Below are positions 24,057-35,590 of a DNA stretch of 64,000 bases, one piece after another. The DNA is taken from the NCBI GenBank assembly GCA_030323885.1, contig CM059192.1, positions 64,163,593-64,227,592 on the forward strand, in the 5' to 3' direction. How positions within the stretch are numbered: position 1 is the stretch's first letter; every line of letters begins with the position of its first letter. The notes beneath the pieces are model-generated. The model saw nothing but the letters and a program-made list of their open reading frames with translations, did no database searches and was not told the origin of the DNA. Origin of the DNA: Branchipolynoe longqiensis. Taxonomy: Eukaryota > Annelida > Polychaeta > Phyllodocida > Polynoidae. The translations under genes and the position numbers were made by a program.

Positions 24057-24104
24057 TCGCCATGAGTGTGCACTGTCACAAATCGGTACCCGTCCTGATA
24101 TTAC
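24057..24104 (+). mobile_element. SINE family A, 3' part, left half
   Basis: CGCCATGAGTGTGCACTGTC and ACAAATCGGTACCCGTCCTG are the sense 3' region of family A. It breaks off at 24104 and resumes at 26380 (TTACCTTAGATGTTGGTAGG, ATGTAAACAACAACAAAC). The SINE was split by the 24105-26379 element and itself truncates the polymerase pseudogene. Confidence 0.85.
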
Positions 24105-24689
24105 CAGGTTGGAGAGCTTACTTTGATCGGGCTATAGTGGTTAAATACTTCATTCGAGCCCCGTTTCAATTTCCAAGGTCGAATTTTATATAGGATTAGT
24201 TAGCAGGTTCAAAAATATGAGTTTTGGGAAGTTTACATATTGCAATACATCACTAGAAAGCCAAAAATTATATCTAATTTCCTGGATATTCATAGGACAT
24301 TTAGTTGGGACCGGATTGAGTAAATTAACAGTGAATATTAGGAAATAATTCAGTAGTTACAATACATGGCTAGAGGACAGAACTGCCCATGCTATAACTG
24401 TGTTGGTATAGCCATTAATCCCAAACAATAGAGGAACCTCCAGCCAACAATAGGGGTATATGCTGGTCTGTGGCCCACTCATATACTTCCACTTGCCACT
24501 GGGGGAGGTCCTGTGGGGACTGTTGTGCATCATGTAGATATATTTTTTGCATACCAATATATATATGCATAATACATAATTCACTGTGATTATGCATCTG
24601 ATGCATAATCACCACAAAGATGCTGGTACAACATTAAGAAAAACCTACCTTAAATATTAATGTATTTGATTTATTTTATTGTTATGACA

Positions 24690-24724
24690 GCATATATACA
24701 TATATACACGTATGTATATGTATA

Positions 24725-24767
<43 letters not shown>

Positions 24768-24830
24768 GTATGTTAATATATATGTATATGTATGTATATG
24801 TATGTATGTATATGTATAACATTTATAATA
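24690..24830. repeat. (TATATG/TATG)n microsatellite
   Basis: TATATA, GTATATGTA and related runs lie inside the long-TIR element. Confidence 0.9.
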
Positions 24831-25102
24831 GGCATAGGGTGTTTGGGTTTCCGGGGGTGTGGGAGAGGCGATGGCAGCCTATCGGCGCCGGGAATACCGG
24901 CTTCCCAGCACCAGGGTTCTCGGCCTCCCGGCGCCGAGACTCCCGACAATAGGCCTCAATTCAAATAATATAAATATTAATAAAATGTGATAACCAACAA
25001 AAAAATAAATGAAATATGAATGCAATAATATACAAGGTAAGTTTTTATTAATGTTGCTGTACCAGCAAGAAATAGCATGGGGATTATGCATCAGATAATT
25101 TT

Positions 25103-25380
25103 ATGTGTATGTATGTATATGTATGTATATGTATGTATGTATATGTATGTATATGTATGTATGTATATGTATGTATATGTATGTATATGTATGGATATGT
25201 ATATTCATTCATTCAATTCAAACTCATGACTATGGTAGTTACATAATTTGGTCCATAGTAGGTAGATATAAAAATTGTTTATGTATGTTTATGTACGCTT
25301 ATATGTGCATAGGAATGTATATGAATGTATATGAATGTATATGAATGTATATGAATGTATATGAATGTATATGAAATATG
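25103..25380. repeat. (TATGTATG)n and 10-bp (ATGAATGTAT)n microsatellites
   Basis: GTATGTATAT runs at 25103-25205 and five or six copies of ATATGAATGT at 25315-25375, inside the long-TIR element. Confidence 0.88.
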
Positions 25381-26379
25381 TGTATATATATATGTATGTA
25401 TAGGTATGCAAAGGTATGTATAGGTATATGTATAGCATTTATAATAGGCATACAGGGTTCGGGTTCGGGGTGGGAGCAGATGGCAGCCTATCGGCGCAAG
25501 GAATCCCGGCTTCCCGGCGCCAGGGTTCCCGGCCTCCTGGCGCCGAGACTCCTGGCACCAGGCCTCAATTCAAATAATATAAATATAAATAAAATGTGAT
25601 AACCAACAATAAAATAAATAAAATATAAAGGCAATAATATACAGGGTAAGTTGAATGTTAATGTTGCTGTAACAGCAACAAATGCCATATTTGTGGGGAT
25701 TGTGCATCGGATGCATAATTACAGTGTTATTTATGAGCATAGTGAATAGAAATAAAAAGTGATAACCAACAATAAAATTAATCAAATACAATAATATTTA
25801 AGGTAGGTTTTTCTTAATGTTGTACCAGCAAGACAAGCCATATTTGTGGTGATTATGCATCAGATGCATAATCACAGTGAATTATTTCTCATGCATATAT
25901 ATATATATATATTGGTATGCACAAAATATATCTAAATGATGTACAACAGTCCCCACAGGACCTCCACCAGTGGCAAGTGGAAGTATATGAGTGGGCCACA
26001 GACCAGCATATACCCCCTTGGTTGACTGCAGGTTCCTCTATTGTTTGGGATTAATGGCTATACCAACACAGTACTGTCATGGGCAGTTCTGTCCTGTAGA
26101 CATGTGTTGTAACTACTGAATTATTTCCTAATATTCACTGTTAATTTGCTCAATCCGGTCCCAACTAAATGTCCTTTGAATATTGAGGAAATTAGATATA
26201 ATTTTTTCCTTTCTAGAGATGTATTCGAATATGAAAACCTCCTAAAACTCAGTGTTTCACAACCATATTTGTGAAACTGCACCATAATCCTATATGATAT
26301 TCGACCTTGGAAATTGAACCGGTACTCGAATGAGGTACTTTAACCACCATAGCCCGAATGAGGTAAGCTCTCCAACCTG

Positions 26380-26425
26380 ATTACCTTAGATGTTGGTAGG
26401 ATGTAAACAACAACAAACAAATATA
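26380..26425 (+). mobile_element. SINE family A, 3' end, right half
   Basis: Continuation of 24057-24104: ACCTTAGATGTTGGTAGGAT then an AACAACAACAAAC tail. 26426-26900 is AT-rich with no supported feature. Confidence 0.85.
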
Positions 26426-26939
26426 TATACATATACATCCGGTCTCATACTTACATATAAAATGAGCTTTCCTCCTTCCTTTAGTTGATACAATTAAATA
26501 AAAATCACATCATACTAAGCACTTTACATAAATTGAACTATTATATCTCTATAGCAAAATAATCAATTTGATGGACTTACCTAATATTTTCAAGGAAGAT
26601 TGCTGCTTAGAAGGAAAGTGACTTTCAAACTGGAGGAGAATGCTTGGCCGTGTTTTAGCAAACTGTTATCTATGGAATGTGACACTAAGAAGTGTGTTGT
26701 AAAACTTTATTTCAATAATCTCATTTATTCTCCTTCTTTTCCTCAGCAATAAAATTGAGGAAATAATAATAATAATCATAATAATAATAGTAACAACAAA
26801 TAAAAACAATACATACCGTAAAGAAAGAAATATAGAAATGAAAACATATTGTAAATTTTCTATTTTGTTGTTGGTAAAATAGAACATTTAGACAACATAT
26901 GGAGTATGTTCGCGTGATACAAACGCAAGACTTGCTTGA

Positions 26940-27830
26940 AATGAGGGAGGGAGAGAGGGTGGGTCGGGATCATTAGAGCTGTCATCAATTCAGGTTCTTC
27001 ATGGAAGGGAATGATGTGGTGTCAGCAGGTGGATGGATGGAAGGAAGTGTGGTGGGAGTGTGTGGGGGTGAGTATGTGAATGTGTGTGTACATATACATT
27101 CACATTCACATTCACATTCAGTTTTTTCATATTTAATATATATATATATATAAATAGCAAAATACTTCCTTATGTGGTAGTAGGAGTGGGTGTGGGTGTG
27201 GGAAAATGGGAGGGAGGGATTCAAGTTGATAGTTTTCGGCTGTTAGAACTGGGGTGAAGGAAGTGGTTGGGAGGGCAGTGAAAGCCTCATGAACTACTCC
27301 GGACGTCACATAAACGTGTTCACACACACACACATGCAGCGTCTCCTCCTTCGATGGAGGGAGGGAGAGAGGGATGGGGGTGGGAGGATGGGTGAGTGGG
27401 AGGGAGGAAGGGGGAGTTGCAGAGTATATGCTTGATGAATAAGCTTCGTTCTGCATCAACTGTTAGCTGCATGGGTAGGGAGGTGGGTGGATGGGTGGGT
27501 GGAAGGGTGGGTAGATGGAAGGGAGTTAATGAAATGGGGTATATGCTTGGAGAGTTGACTTGCTGCATCTCAAATTATCCTCTCCTCTAATGAAAAACGA
27601 GAAAGGGAATATGCATCACTCAACAAAAATTCCTATCGACCGAAATGGAGAAAAAAAATAATAGCATGGGGGAGGGAAGTATGGGTATGATGCCTCCGCT
27701 GGTAAAAAGTCACAGCGTTCATTCTTTCCTTCCTTCCTTCCCTGTTGCGAGAGCGGGAGCGGGAGTGGGAGCGGGAGCGAAAGCAGGGGACTTTCCATGG
27801 AGTCGCTAAGTAGTAGTTTTCTGACAGCTT
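26940..27830. repeat. Purine-rich low-complexity stretches
   Basis: GGGAGGGAGAGAGGG, GGTGGGTGGATGGGTGGG and GAGCGGGAGCGGGAG tracts are separated by short unique sequence. A weak duplication (GTATATGCTTG...GCTGCAT) occurs at 27424 and 27539. No gene is supported. Confidence 0.75.
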
Positions 27831-27866
27831 TATTTTCAGCAAGTGATTGAGTGAAACAGCTCCACC

Positions 27867-27925
27867 ATGCCTAAAGGAACACCCCTCAACTGTGTCAATC
27901 GTCGAGGAAGAGGAGGAGGAGAGGG
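27867..27925 (+). CDS. Candidate first coding exon (weak)
   Basis: The ATG at 27867 sits in a near-ideal Kozak context (GCTCCACCATGCC). The frame MPKGTPLNCVNRRGRGGGEG stays open to a strong splice donor, GG|GTGAGT, at 27926. The exon ends with two bases of a codon, and the candidate exon at 28972 starts with the matching one base and remains open. I do not recognise the product. The run of GGA codons lies in a purine-rich tract, so chance is a real alternative. This is inference from splice signals only. Confidence 0.28.
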
Positions 27926-27949
27926 GTGAGTTACACTATTATTCAATCA

Positions 27950-28048
27950 AACACTATTATTCAATCAATCACTTCATTCATTTATTCATTCATTCATTCA
28001 TTCATTCAAGCATCTGTTCATTCATTCATTCATTCTTTTTTGTCCCCC
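27950..28048. repeat. (TTCA)n microsatellite
   Basis: ATTCATTCATTCATTCATTC runs with interruptions. Similar runs are at 28395-28470 (TTCA/TTTG) and 28540-28640 (GAATGAAT). Confidence 0.92.
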
Positions 28049-28063
28049 TTTTCTTTTTTCTTT

Positions 28064-28362
28064 AAGATTTATACTGCCTATCATGGGTAAGTCTGAATAG
28101 ACTTGTTTTCACCATTAGACAGTTTGTCAATAGAAAGCCTGAGTCTACATTTGTACCGACCCAATGGATTTTTAACCTCCCACACCACAGAGACATGGTA
28201 TGAGAGCAACTGGCCTTTGATGTCGCTGTAAGTTATACACAGTGGTGGAAATCCAAATTGGCAGAGGTGGGGGCATGGGGAGTCGAACCACTGACTGTCA
28301 GATTAGGAGTCCGACCTAGAAAAATGTCAGACACTCTAACCACTCCGCCACAGAGAACACCA
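28064..28362 (-). mobile_element. SINE family B, full length
   Basis: On minus: head GTTCTCTGTGGCGGAGTGGT, anticodon arm with CTCCTAA loop, a B box, then the body (GGCCAGTTGCTCTCATACC) and 3' part with AAACAAGTCTATTCAGACTT. Its plus-strand tail, flanked by an AG and a GTAAGT, mimics a 20-bp exon. Confidence 0.88.
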
Positions 28363-28971
28363 TTCATCTGATCATTCCATCATTTGTTCATATGATCGTT
28401 TTTTTTGTTTATTCATTTGTTTGTTCATTTCATTCATTCATTCATTCATTCGTTTGTTCGTTCATTAGTCCTTGTGTATGCTTGATCGCTCGTTCATTCA
28501 TTTATACCTATGTTTAATTGCTCTCTCTCCTTTACTAAATGAATAAATGAATGATTGATTGATTGATTGAATGAATGATTTGATTGATTGGGTGAATGAA
28601 TGAATGATTTGAATGAATGAATAATTGAGAACATATGAGTGTTCATTTTCTCTCTCTTTTACTAAATGAATGAATGAATGAAATCTTTCACCACCAATGT
28701 ATCCACCTCATTTTAAAATTGTATATGGAGTTGAATTGAATTGAATTGAATACCCGATCACTTGCACTACTATAATACTATATTCTGTCTCTCTTTATTT
28801 CTTTCACTCCCCTTCTTCTTTCCTTAGTCTGTTATGCTTTTTTCACGTATTTCGAGTCCTATGTTTTACTAAGTTATTATATTTTACTTTAATCAATTAG
28901 ATTGAGAAAATCGCTAACAGTTTTACTACTATCATTATTATTTATTTATTTATTCTCTCCCTTTTCTCTAG

Positions 28972-29148
28972 ATCTGATGAGGTCAAGCACTTTCACTCGA
29001 GTCTGAAACAGAAATTGGTATCGATTGCTGCGATGAAGGATCAAGTGAGGAGAATGGCTTTGCCTTTGGAGAGTCTTGAGATGGGGGGTGGAATAATTGG
29101 AGGCTGCAGGCGTGCAACATCAGATAGCCGCAGTAGGTTTGGCTACTG
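28972..29148 (+). CDS. Candidate internal exon (weak)
   Basis: A long pyrimidine tract (TTCTCTCCCTTTTCTCTAG) ends at 28971. The frame then reads SDEVKHFHSSLKQKLVSIAA and continues MKDQVRRMALPLESLEMGGG, amphipathic and coiled-coil-like, in the phase predicted by the 27867 exon. Possible donors are GTAGGT at 29133 or GTGGTG at 29149; only the second keeps phase with the 30241 candidate. No family is recognised. It could be a pseudoexon or part of an unrecognised repeat. Confidence 0.3.
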
Positions 29149-29223
29149 GTGGTGAACTTCAATTCTCCCAGAGTAACGCAATGCGCAGAATGCGCGCTGT
29201 TGTTCTGCGCAACACGGATGCAG

Positions 29224-29770
29224 TTGTAAAGTCAATGGCTGGCAGCTGTGGTTGTGTAGGTAGGCTAAATATGAAATCACTACAGGCAAGAGAAAGGTAG
29301 AGTAGAAAGTACACAGAAGAGAGCTTACACCCTCAGGTTTATTACTATATAGTCTCATGAATCCAAGATGGCTGTCACACCTGATCAGCTCCTCCAATCA
29401 GCACTAGGCATTCTTCAACCAACCAATGAACATCCAACCTGCCTGTATCCAACCCTTGGTTGTTTATGGCTACAGTGCCCTGTTGTGTCTGGGCATGCAG
29501 TGATCCATAAATAACACTTGGGGGGAGGGGGTATGTGAGCAGAGCTCCCAAGGCTCTGTCACACTAAAAGTAGTGCCCCTCTCACACTATCTATAACTAC
29601 ACAATGTCTATATCAAATCAGCAAAGGATCACTAGCACCACACCACTAGCACCACATAATACCTTACTGCCTCTGGCTTTATATACCATTTACCTTTTTA
29701 TATACAATTGTAATTACTATAGACTAGTTCACACCATCCTCCAATGTCTAAATATCGGGAAATTGTACAC
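29224..29770. mobile_element. LTR-like interspersed repeat, copy B
   Basis: GGTTGTGTAGGTAGGCTAAA, CTCAGGTTTATTACTATATA, a GGGGGGAGGGGGT run and the ATCGGGAAATTGTACA end match copies A and C in order. The middle differs (ATCAGCTCCTCCAATCAGCA). Confidence 0.65.
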
Positions 29771-29854
29771 AGTGATGCAACATGTGACGCTTCCTAGCAA
29801 TGTCGCCATGGAGAAAAGGGAGGATTGGAGGTTAAATTTGGTTTAAAAAATCAA

Positions 29855-30165
29855 ATTTCCTTCTCCCTCTCCTTCTCCTTCTCCCTCTCATATTCCAATC
29901 CTTTCTCCCTCTCCCTCTCCCTCTCCCTCTCCCTCTCCTAGTCTTGATCCTAATCTATATCTCATTCCCACTCCCATTCCCACTCACACTTCTGCTTCCA
30001 CTGTTTTTTCCATGCTTCCTCCTCCCATTCCTCAATCCTCCTCCTCCATCCCCTTTCCCATTCCCATTTCCATTCCCATGTCCATTCCCCTTCCCATTCC
30101 CATCTCCATTCCCATCCCCATTCCTCAAACCTCCACCATTCCCATCTCCATTTCCAACCCCATTC
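29855..30165. repeat. (CTCTCC)n and (CCATTC)n microsatellites
   Basis: CTCCCTCTCCCTCTCC at 29855-29945, then CCCATTCCCATTCCC-type hexamers to about 30165. Long Pro-Phe and Pro-Ile frames arise from the hexamer. Confidence 0.93.
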
Positions 30166-30240
30166 TAATTTCCAATTTTTATGAAGAAAGCAAAAACAAC
30201 TTTTTCCCTTTGGAATTTCCACCCCAAATCCTTCCTCCAG

Positions 30241-30706
30241 TGTAGATAATGGAATGTCTCTCTCTGAATATAATTTTCTCGTGGAGTTTTCGCCATCTGC
30301 TCCACCCTCTCCAATAGCTAATGAAAGCCTGATCAAAATGACTAATGAGTTTGTAAATAGTTTGAATGCACTCAACTTTGAGTCTTTAGTTAAGAATTTG
30401 AATCTTCCTGAATCGCATATTCAAAATTATAATACTAATTATGAGGTTGTGTTATTAACAAATACTGAAATTATGATGGTGAATCCAGGGGATATTTCCT
30501 CTCCTCCGATTTCTGTCCCTTCACATTTTTCCTCATACCCCCTTTCTTGTGTTACTCTAGATATGACTAATATGCTAGAGGGAAAGAAAGAGGATGAGGA
30601 TAAAACAAAATTAAGGGAGTTACACACCCCTCCTCTTCATTGTGCATCCCCCATTTCATTAGCTATGCTGAATAAACAAAATAGTGCTTTCTTCTGTAGC
30701 AAATAA
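30241..30706 (+). CDS. Hypothetical open frame / candidate last exon
   Basis: A splice-acceptor-like CTTCCTCCAG ends at 30240. The frame is open from 30185 to a stop at 30704-30706, with an internal ATG at 30254. The 150 codons from that ATG have ordinary composition (for example SLVKNLNLPESHIQNYNTN and EGKKEDEDKTKLREL), unlike the repeat-driven frames elsewhere. There is no signal peptide, membrane segment or known motif. The last 15 or so codons overlap the antisense LINE fragment, so the natural 3' end is probably lost. It may be an exon, a pseudogene or chance. Confidence 0.3.
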
Positions 30707-31670
30707 ATACTTCACAACAATACGATACATAAGGCAGAAATAATGAATAATACAATATTGAGCATGCATTTTTGCTTAGTACATATTTTGCCTTGTGTAT
30801 AATTGCAATAGGTTTGGACAATTTAGATTGAATCACACTAATATGCTTTCTCCAATTAAGTTTATGATCTATTAGCACCCCTAGAAATTTACTGATATAT
30901 ACCATTTCGATATCAGTATCATTTATACGTACAGTAACATTAGATTGTTTTTTATAATTACTGAACAGCATGAAATTTGTTTTTGCTACATTAAGTGATA
31001 ACGTGTTTGTTGCAAACCATAGGTTCAATTTAATAAGTTCTTTGCTTATATCGTTGCCACGTTGAACTGGGTCATTTCCTGATAGTAGTGTCATCATCAA
31101 ACAGAATGACTTTAAGAAACGATGACACATTACAAATATCATTTATATATTAAATGAATACCTTAGGTCCCAGAATTGAGCCCTGAGGGACTCCACATAC
31201 CACATTTGCTAAGTCTGAGTCCTCGTCATCTAAATTTACATATTGTTGTCTATTTTGTAGATAACTTGTAAGCCAGTTATTGGCAATGCCTCTGATACCA
31301 TAGTGATTTAATTTTTGTATTAACAAATTATGGTCAATTGTGTTGAATGTTTTTTTAAGGTCAATAAATACACCAATAGTACTTTTTTTTTGTCCAGAGG
31401 TGAGGTAATTTCTTCTGTCAGTTCTAATAATGCCAATGACGTAGACATTTTAGATCTGAAACCATATTGACTGGTAGACAAGGTATCGTGTTTATCAATA
31501 AATGCTTCCAGTCTACTATTGAACAGTTTTTCTAATATTTTTTAAAACTCTGGCAAAAGTGATATCGGTCTATAATTAGTGAAAAGGCTGTTATCTTCTT
31601 TTATAAAATATAGGAATTACTTTAGCGACTTTCATTTTATTTGGAAAAGCTCCATTCTTAAAGGAGCTGT
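30665..31670 (-). pseudogene. LINE reverse-transcriptase fragment (CR1/Jockey-like), broken
   Basis: On minus from 31670: a KVAKVIPI-like phrase, then (about 31180) GVPQGSILGPKVF, the palm with F(A)DD replaced by FDDD (KVILFDDDTT, about 31100), then ELIKLNLWFATNTLSLNVAK, SKFLGVLIDHKLNWRKHIS, NACSILYYSLFLPYVSYCCE and a frameshifted LLQKKA-like end near 30690. Multiple stops and frameshifts are present, and the 5' endonuclease and 3' UTR are missing. The order of motifs is diagnostic of a LINE RT. Confidence 0.88.
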
Positions 31671-31892
31671 CTGGACCATCCTACATGTTTAGACCGTCCC
31701 ATTTCTTCATATATCATATGGAGACTGCTTCCTAACAGGTATTTGCTTTTGATAGTGGTTGGAGCACATGTTTGGACCGTCCTACTCTTCTCATCTCTTC
31801 ATTAGGGATCTTGTTTGGATGTATCTACATGTGGATGTATATGTGGTGTGTGGGTGTACCTGTGGATGTATGTGCGGATGTATCTATGTGTG

Positions 31893-31955
31893 GATACCCA
31901 TCCTGATATGACCTTAGCTGTTGCTAGGATGTAAAACAACAACAAACAAAAACAT
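31893..31955 (+). mobile_element. SINE family A, 3' end only
   Basis: ATACCCATCCTGATATGACC, TTAGCTGTTGCTAGGATGTA and AAACAACAACAAACAAAA form the conserved 3' terminus with tail. 31671-31892 and 31956-32540 have no supported gene. Confidence 0.82.
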
Positions 31956-32544
31956 CGATCTGAGTTGGTTTAACACATGTGTCTGAACATGACACACTTT
32001 GAAAGCTATGTTTGTGTGAACGCGCCGCTAGTTCAACTCATGTAGTTTGCCTCATCTAAGTCGGCCTGACGCTGTATGTGTGACCACGGCTTTAGTCAAT
32101 ACACTCTCATCCCACAAACTGTCAGGTCAGTGCTCCCAATATCGGCCAGTCATAAATATGCGGAAATGGCCGTTATGGTCATCATTTCTTTTTCAAAAAT
32201 TTGGTTTTCTATTGATTATTATAATGTGGATCTTGAACTTTTCAAAATATCTCCATTGAGTGAATATATATGGCTTTTGCTGCTGACAAGGCGCTCAGCA
32301 ACCACCAATCAATCGATCGACATTGAAGCACTTCATTGGGGTATTTGAATATTATGGAGCTGGTTGAATAGTCTGTATTCTTTTATACCCACAATGTGAA
32401 TATTATGTGAGTGACATAATATGAATACATAGTTTATATATAGGATATTCACATACATACTATACGATAGTCTAACATAAAATAGAGTATGTTAGGCCTT
32501 AGCACACCTTCCAGCCTGATGACTCTCACTTCATACAGTTGACC

Positions 32545-32916
32545 CCGGTGTGGCGGTTTAAAATCTTGGTGTGTTTAGATTCTATGCTCGGGGTTCTGCT
32601 CATGCATGAAAATCAAATGGCATTTCAGTGTATTCGATTAAACAACTCGGGTGACCCTAGCAACATTTTGATGCACAAATGTGATGTCATCACTCCTAGC
32701 CAACCCCAGCCAAGAGGTGGGTTAATCTTTTTGCACAAGGGACGTGTTTTTGTCAACTCCACTTGTGTTGTTCTATTTGAATTTCTAGCAACTCCGGTGA
32801 CCCGATTCGCCCGGGTTGTGTTAATCGGATACGCGCATGCGCATAACCCATTGACGCATGCAAAGAACCCCGAGCATAGAATCTAAACACACTGAGATTT
32901 GAAACCGCCACACCGG
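32545..32916. mobile_element. Outer TIR element with another TIR element inside
   Basis: A 56-bp inverted repeat starts CCGGTGTGGCGGTTTAAAAT at left and contains TTTAGATTCTATGCTCGGGG. Its inverse ends at 32916 with CCGCCACACCGG. The arms differ at only a few bases. Non-coding. Confidence 0.85.
32630..32832. mobile_element. Inner TIR element, GTATTCGATTAA family, copy 1
   Basis: Left GTATTCGATTAAACAACTCG, right GGTTGTGTTAATCGGATAC inverse. The interior shares CCAGCCAAGA, GTCAACTCCACT and AATTTCTAGCAACTC with the copy at 62668-63155. It lies wholly inside the outer element. Confidence 0.82.
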
Positions 32917-32929
32917 CGCCACACAGCGG

Positions 32930-33850
32930 CAATTAGACACACCACGCCCATGCACACAATGCCCATATACCACATCACACTCACACCCATACACTGCCTG
33001 CACCACATAGTCCACACCACACACCCACACTCCACACACTCACACACCACACCACACATCCACATTCCACACTCCCACACACCACACCACACTCACACAT
33101 CACACACCATACCCACACACTGCCTGCACCATATAGCCCAGACCACACACCCACACATCACACCACACACTCACACTCCACACACCATGCCACACACTGT
33201 CTGCACCACATAGCCCACCCCACACACCCACACTCCACACACCCACACACCACACATGCACACTCCATACACCCACACTCCCACACACCATATCACACTC
33301 ACACATCACACACCACACCCACACACTGCCTGCACCACATAGCCCACACCACACACCCACACTCCACACACCCACATACTGTCTACACCATACACCCACA
33401 CTCCACATACCCACACTCCATACATCCACACACTGTCTATACCCCACTACACCACATAGCCACCTAGCCACAGACACTCCCCCCACCACCCACACCCCAC
33501 CACATCCACACATAGCCCACACCGCACACCCACTGTCCACACACCCACACACTGTCTACACCACACAGACACTCCACATACCCACGCTCCACACATCCAC
33601 ACACTGTCTATACCACACTAAACCACCTAGCCGCCTAGCCACAGACACTCCCCCACACCACCCACACACCACACCCACACAGAGCTCACTCCACACACCC
33701 ACACTCCACACACCCACATTCCACACACCCACACACAGTTTACACCACAGTACACCACCTAGCCACATACACCACCTAGCCACATACACCCCCACCACCC
33801 ACACACCACACCACACCACACCACACAACCTACCTACCCACACATCACAC
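32930..33850. repeat. CA-rich array with about 100-200-bp superstructure
   Basis: CACACACCCACACTCC with recurring CACTGCCTGCACCACATAGC (around 32990, 33118, 33197, 33325) and CACACTGTCTA(T/C)ACC. A degenerate satellite. Confidence 0.9.
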
Positions 33851-34024
33851 GGTCCCCTCAGACCGAACGTCACGTAGTCACACAGACGGGCGGCGCGTGT
33901 ATGAGCAGCTCAGTGAGGCGCATGCGTACAGCATCACACACAACTCCCCCGACATTTCCACTAAAAATAAAACGAAGCGATTTATCAACAAAAAAGAACC
34001 CACAACAGCGTTGTTATGGACTGA

Positions 34025-34350
34025 AATTTGTTGTTGGTTGTTGGGATTTGACGTATTGGCAACATCTAAGGTCGTATTAGGATGGGTACCGACTTGTGAC
34101 AGAGTGCACTTATGCTGACTTTACAGTGCTGCCCCATTGGGAGACCAGGCTGCCAGCACCATGCCCCTAAGCGAACCAGTGCTTGCCCTATCCTAATAAT
34201 GCCGAGCACCTGGCGAGGAAGCGACACATATAAATTTGTTAAGTCATTGGTTTGTCTCGACCAGGGTTCGAACCCGTGGGTTTGAATCCTACAATCTATC
34301 AAAACAGACGCTCAACTCATTCGGCATGCCGTCTGGTCGCATCCTCTCTA
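34025..34350 (-). mobile_element. SINE family A, full length, second head type
   Basis: The head (right end, minus sense) reads GGCATGCCGAATGAGTTGAG (A box) and GGGTTCGAACCCTGGTCGAG (B box). The body and 3' end (plus reading GTTGTTGGGATTTGACGTAT) are as in the family. The head differs from the copy at 14310-14612, so the family carries at least two head variants. Confidence 0.87.
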
Positions 34351-34727
34351 ATTCTCTTTGGCAGCGGGCCAAGAAGCTGCGCGGAAACCCGAGCCTCGTT
34401 CTCATGTCACCATGAACCAGGCGCCATTACGATTGTACTTCCGGTGTGTTTCACTTATAAGTTATAGTTATACTCGCATTTATAGCACCCCAGCAAAGAG
34501 CAGCGTCAGTTGACAACCTATTCACTGCTGTCAGTGCCGCAACTGCAGGTGACCTGACACCGGAAACGCCGTATCCAACCACTTCCCGTCGTGTCCGACT
34601 GCGATGTGGGACATGGTTGAGAAGGCGGTGGGCCATTTTGTATTTCTTTCTTTAAACAAAATTAAAATAAAAATGTTTCATCAGGAATTCTTCGCTAATA
34701 GTAACGGTCACATGGTTTGTGTCAATG

Positions 34728-34815
34728 CCAGGAGAGCGCACTGTCACAAGTCGGTACCGTCCTCATATGACCTTAGATGTTGCTAGGACGTAAAACCTCA
34801 ATAAATAAACCACAA
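34728..34815 (+). mobile_element. SINE family A, 3' end only
   Basis: GCACTGTCACAAGTCGGTAC, ATATGACCTTAGATGTTGCT, AGGACGTAAAACC and an AATAAATAAACCACAAAC tail. 34351-34727 and 34816-35130 show no supported gene. Confidence 0.85.
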
Positions 34816-35130
34816 ACAAGCTTCAGCCCAGTGACACGCCGCCAGTGGTGTCGGGCATCCTGTCTGCGGCCCGGCGTGTAAACCTTCTCCGTACCCTCAA
34901 ATTATTTTCTGGCGGAAACCCCGGATTTGGTTATATTTTAATGGCGGCTAAGCTGACGGACTATCGATGCCTGCCCCATGTGTATGTTTGGGAAATACTA
35001 AGGTTTCACTTACGTGAGATACTGTAATTACTAGTAGATGACCTGGCACATTTTAAATCACTCTACCTGTGGCTTCGGACCATTTGAAATCACTCCCACC
35101 CACTGAAGAGGACTACAGCGTATTGTCAAA

Positions 35131-35590
35131 CATACCCACACACCCACACACCCATACACCCACACACCCACGCACACCCACACACCCACACGCCCACACA
35201 CCCACATATCCACACGCCCGCACGCCCACACTCCCACACACCCACATATCCACACGCACACCCGCCCATACACCCACACACCCACGCACCCATGCACCCA
35301 TGCACCCGCGCACCCACGCACCCACGCACTCACGCACCCACGCACCCACGCACCCACGCACCCACGCACCCACGCACCCACGCACCCACGCACCCATGCA
35401 CCCACGCACCCACGCACCCGCGCACCCGCGCACCCACGCACCCGCACACCCACGCACCCACGCACCCACGCACCCACGCACTCACGCACCCACGCACCCA
35501 CGCACCCACGCACCCACGCACCCACGCACCCACGCACCCACGCACCCATGCACCCACGCACCCACGCACCCACCCATGCGCCAACCCCTC
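35131..35590. repeat. 8-bp minisatellite (CACCCACG)n
   Basis: About 55 copies of CACCCACG/CACCCACA. An 8-bp period keeps several frames open on both strands (THPRTHAP, VGAWVRGC), none meaningful. Confidence 0.96.

Larger units (their letters stand above)
24105..26379. mobile_element. Long-TIR (foldback-like) element, 2275 bp, 5-bp target duplication ATTAC
   Basis: The ends CAGGTTGGAGAGCTTAC and GTAAGCTCTCCAACCTG are inverse, and the inverted arms extend about 580-615 bp (24105-24684 and 25765-26379). ATTAC flanks both ends (24100-24104 and 26380-26384), and removing the element plus one ATTAC restores a continuous SINE. The interior has two GC-rich blocks of CCGGCGCC repeats (24883-24950, 25486-25560), three direct copies of a roughly 150-bp ATAACCAACAATAAAAT...TGCATAAT unit, and (TATG)n tracts. 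No transposase is present. The superfamily is not identified. A diverged arm copy is at 44600-45020. Confidence 0.88.

Noticed and set aside
28064..28090. A 20-bp micro-exon between AG and GTAAGT
   Set aside because: The sequence is the 3' part of SINE family B, present also at 58900.
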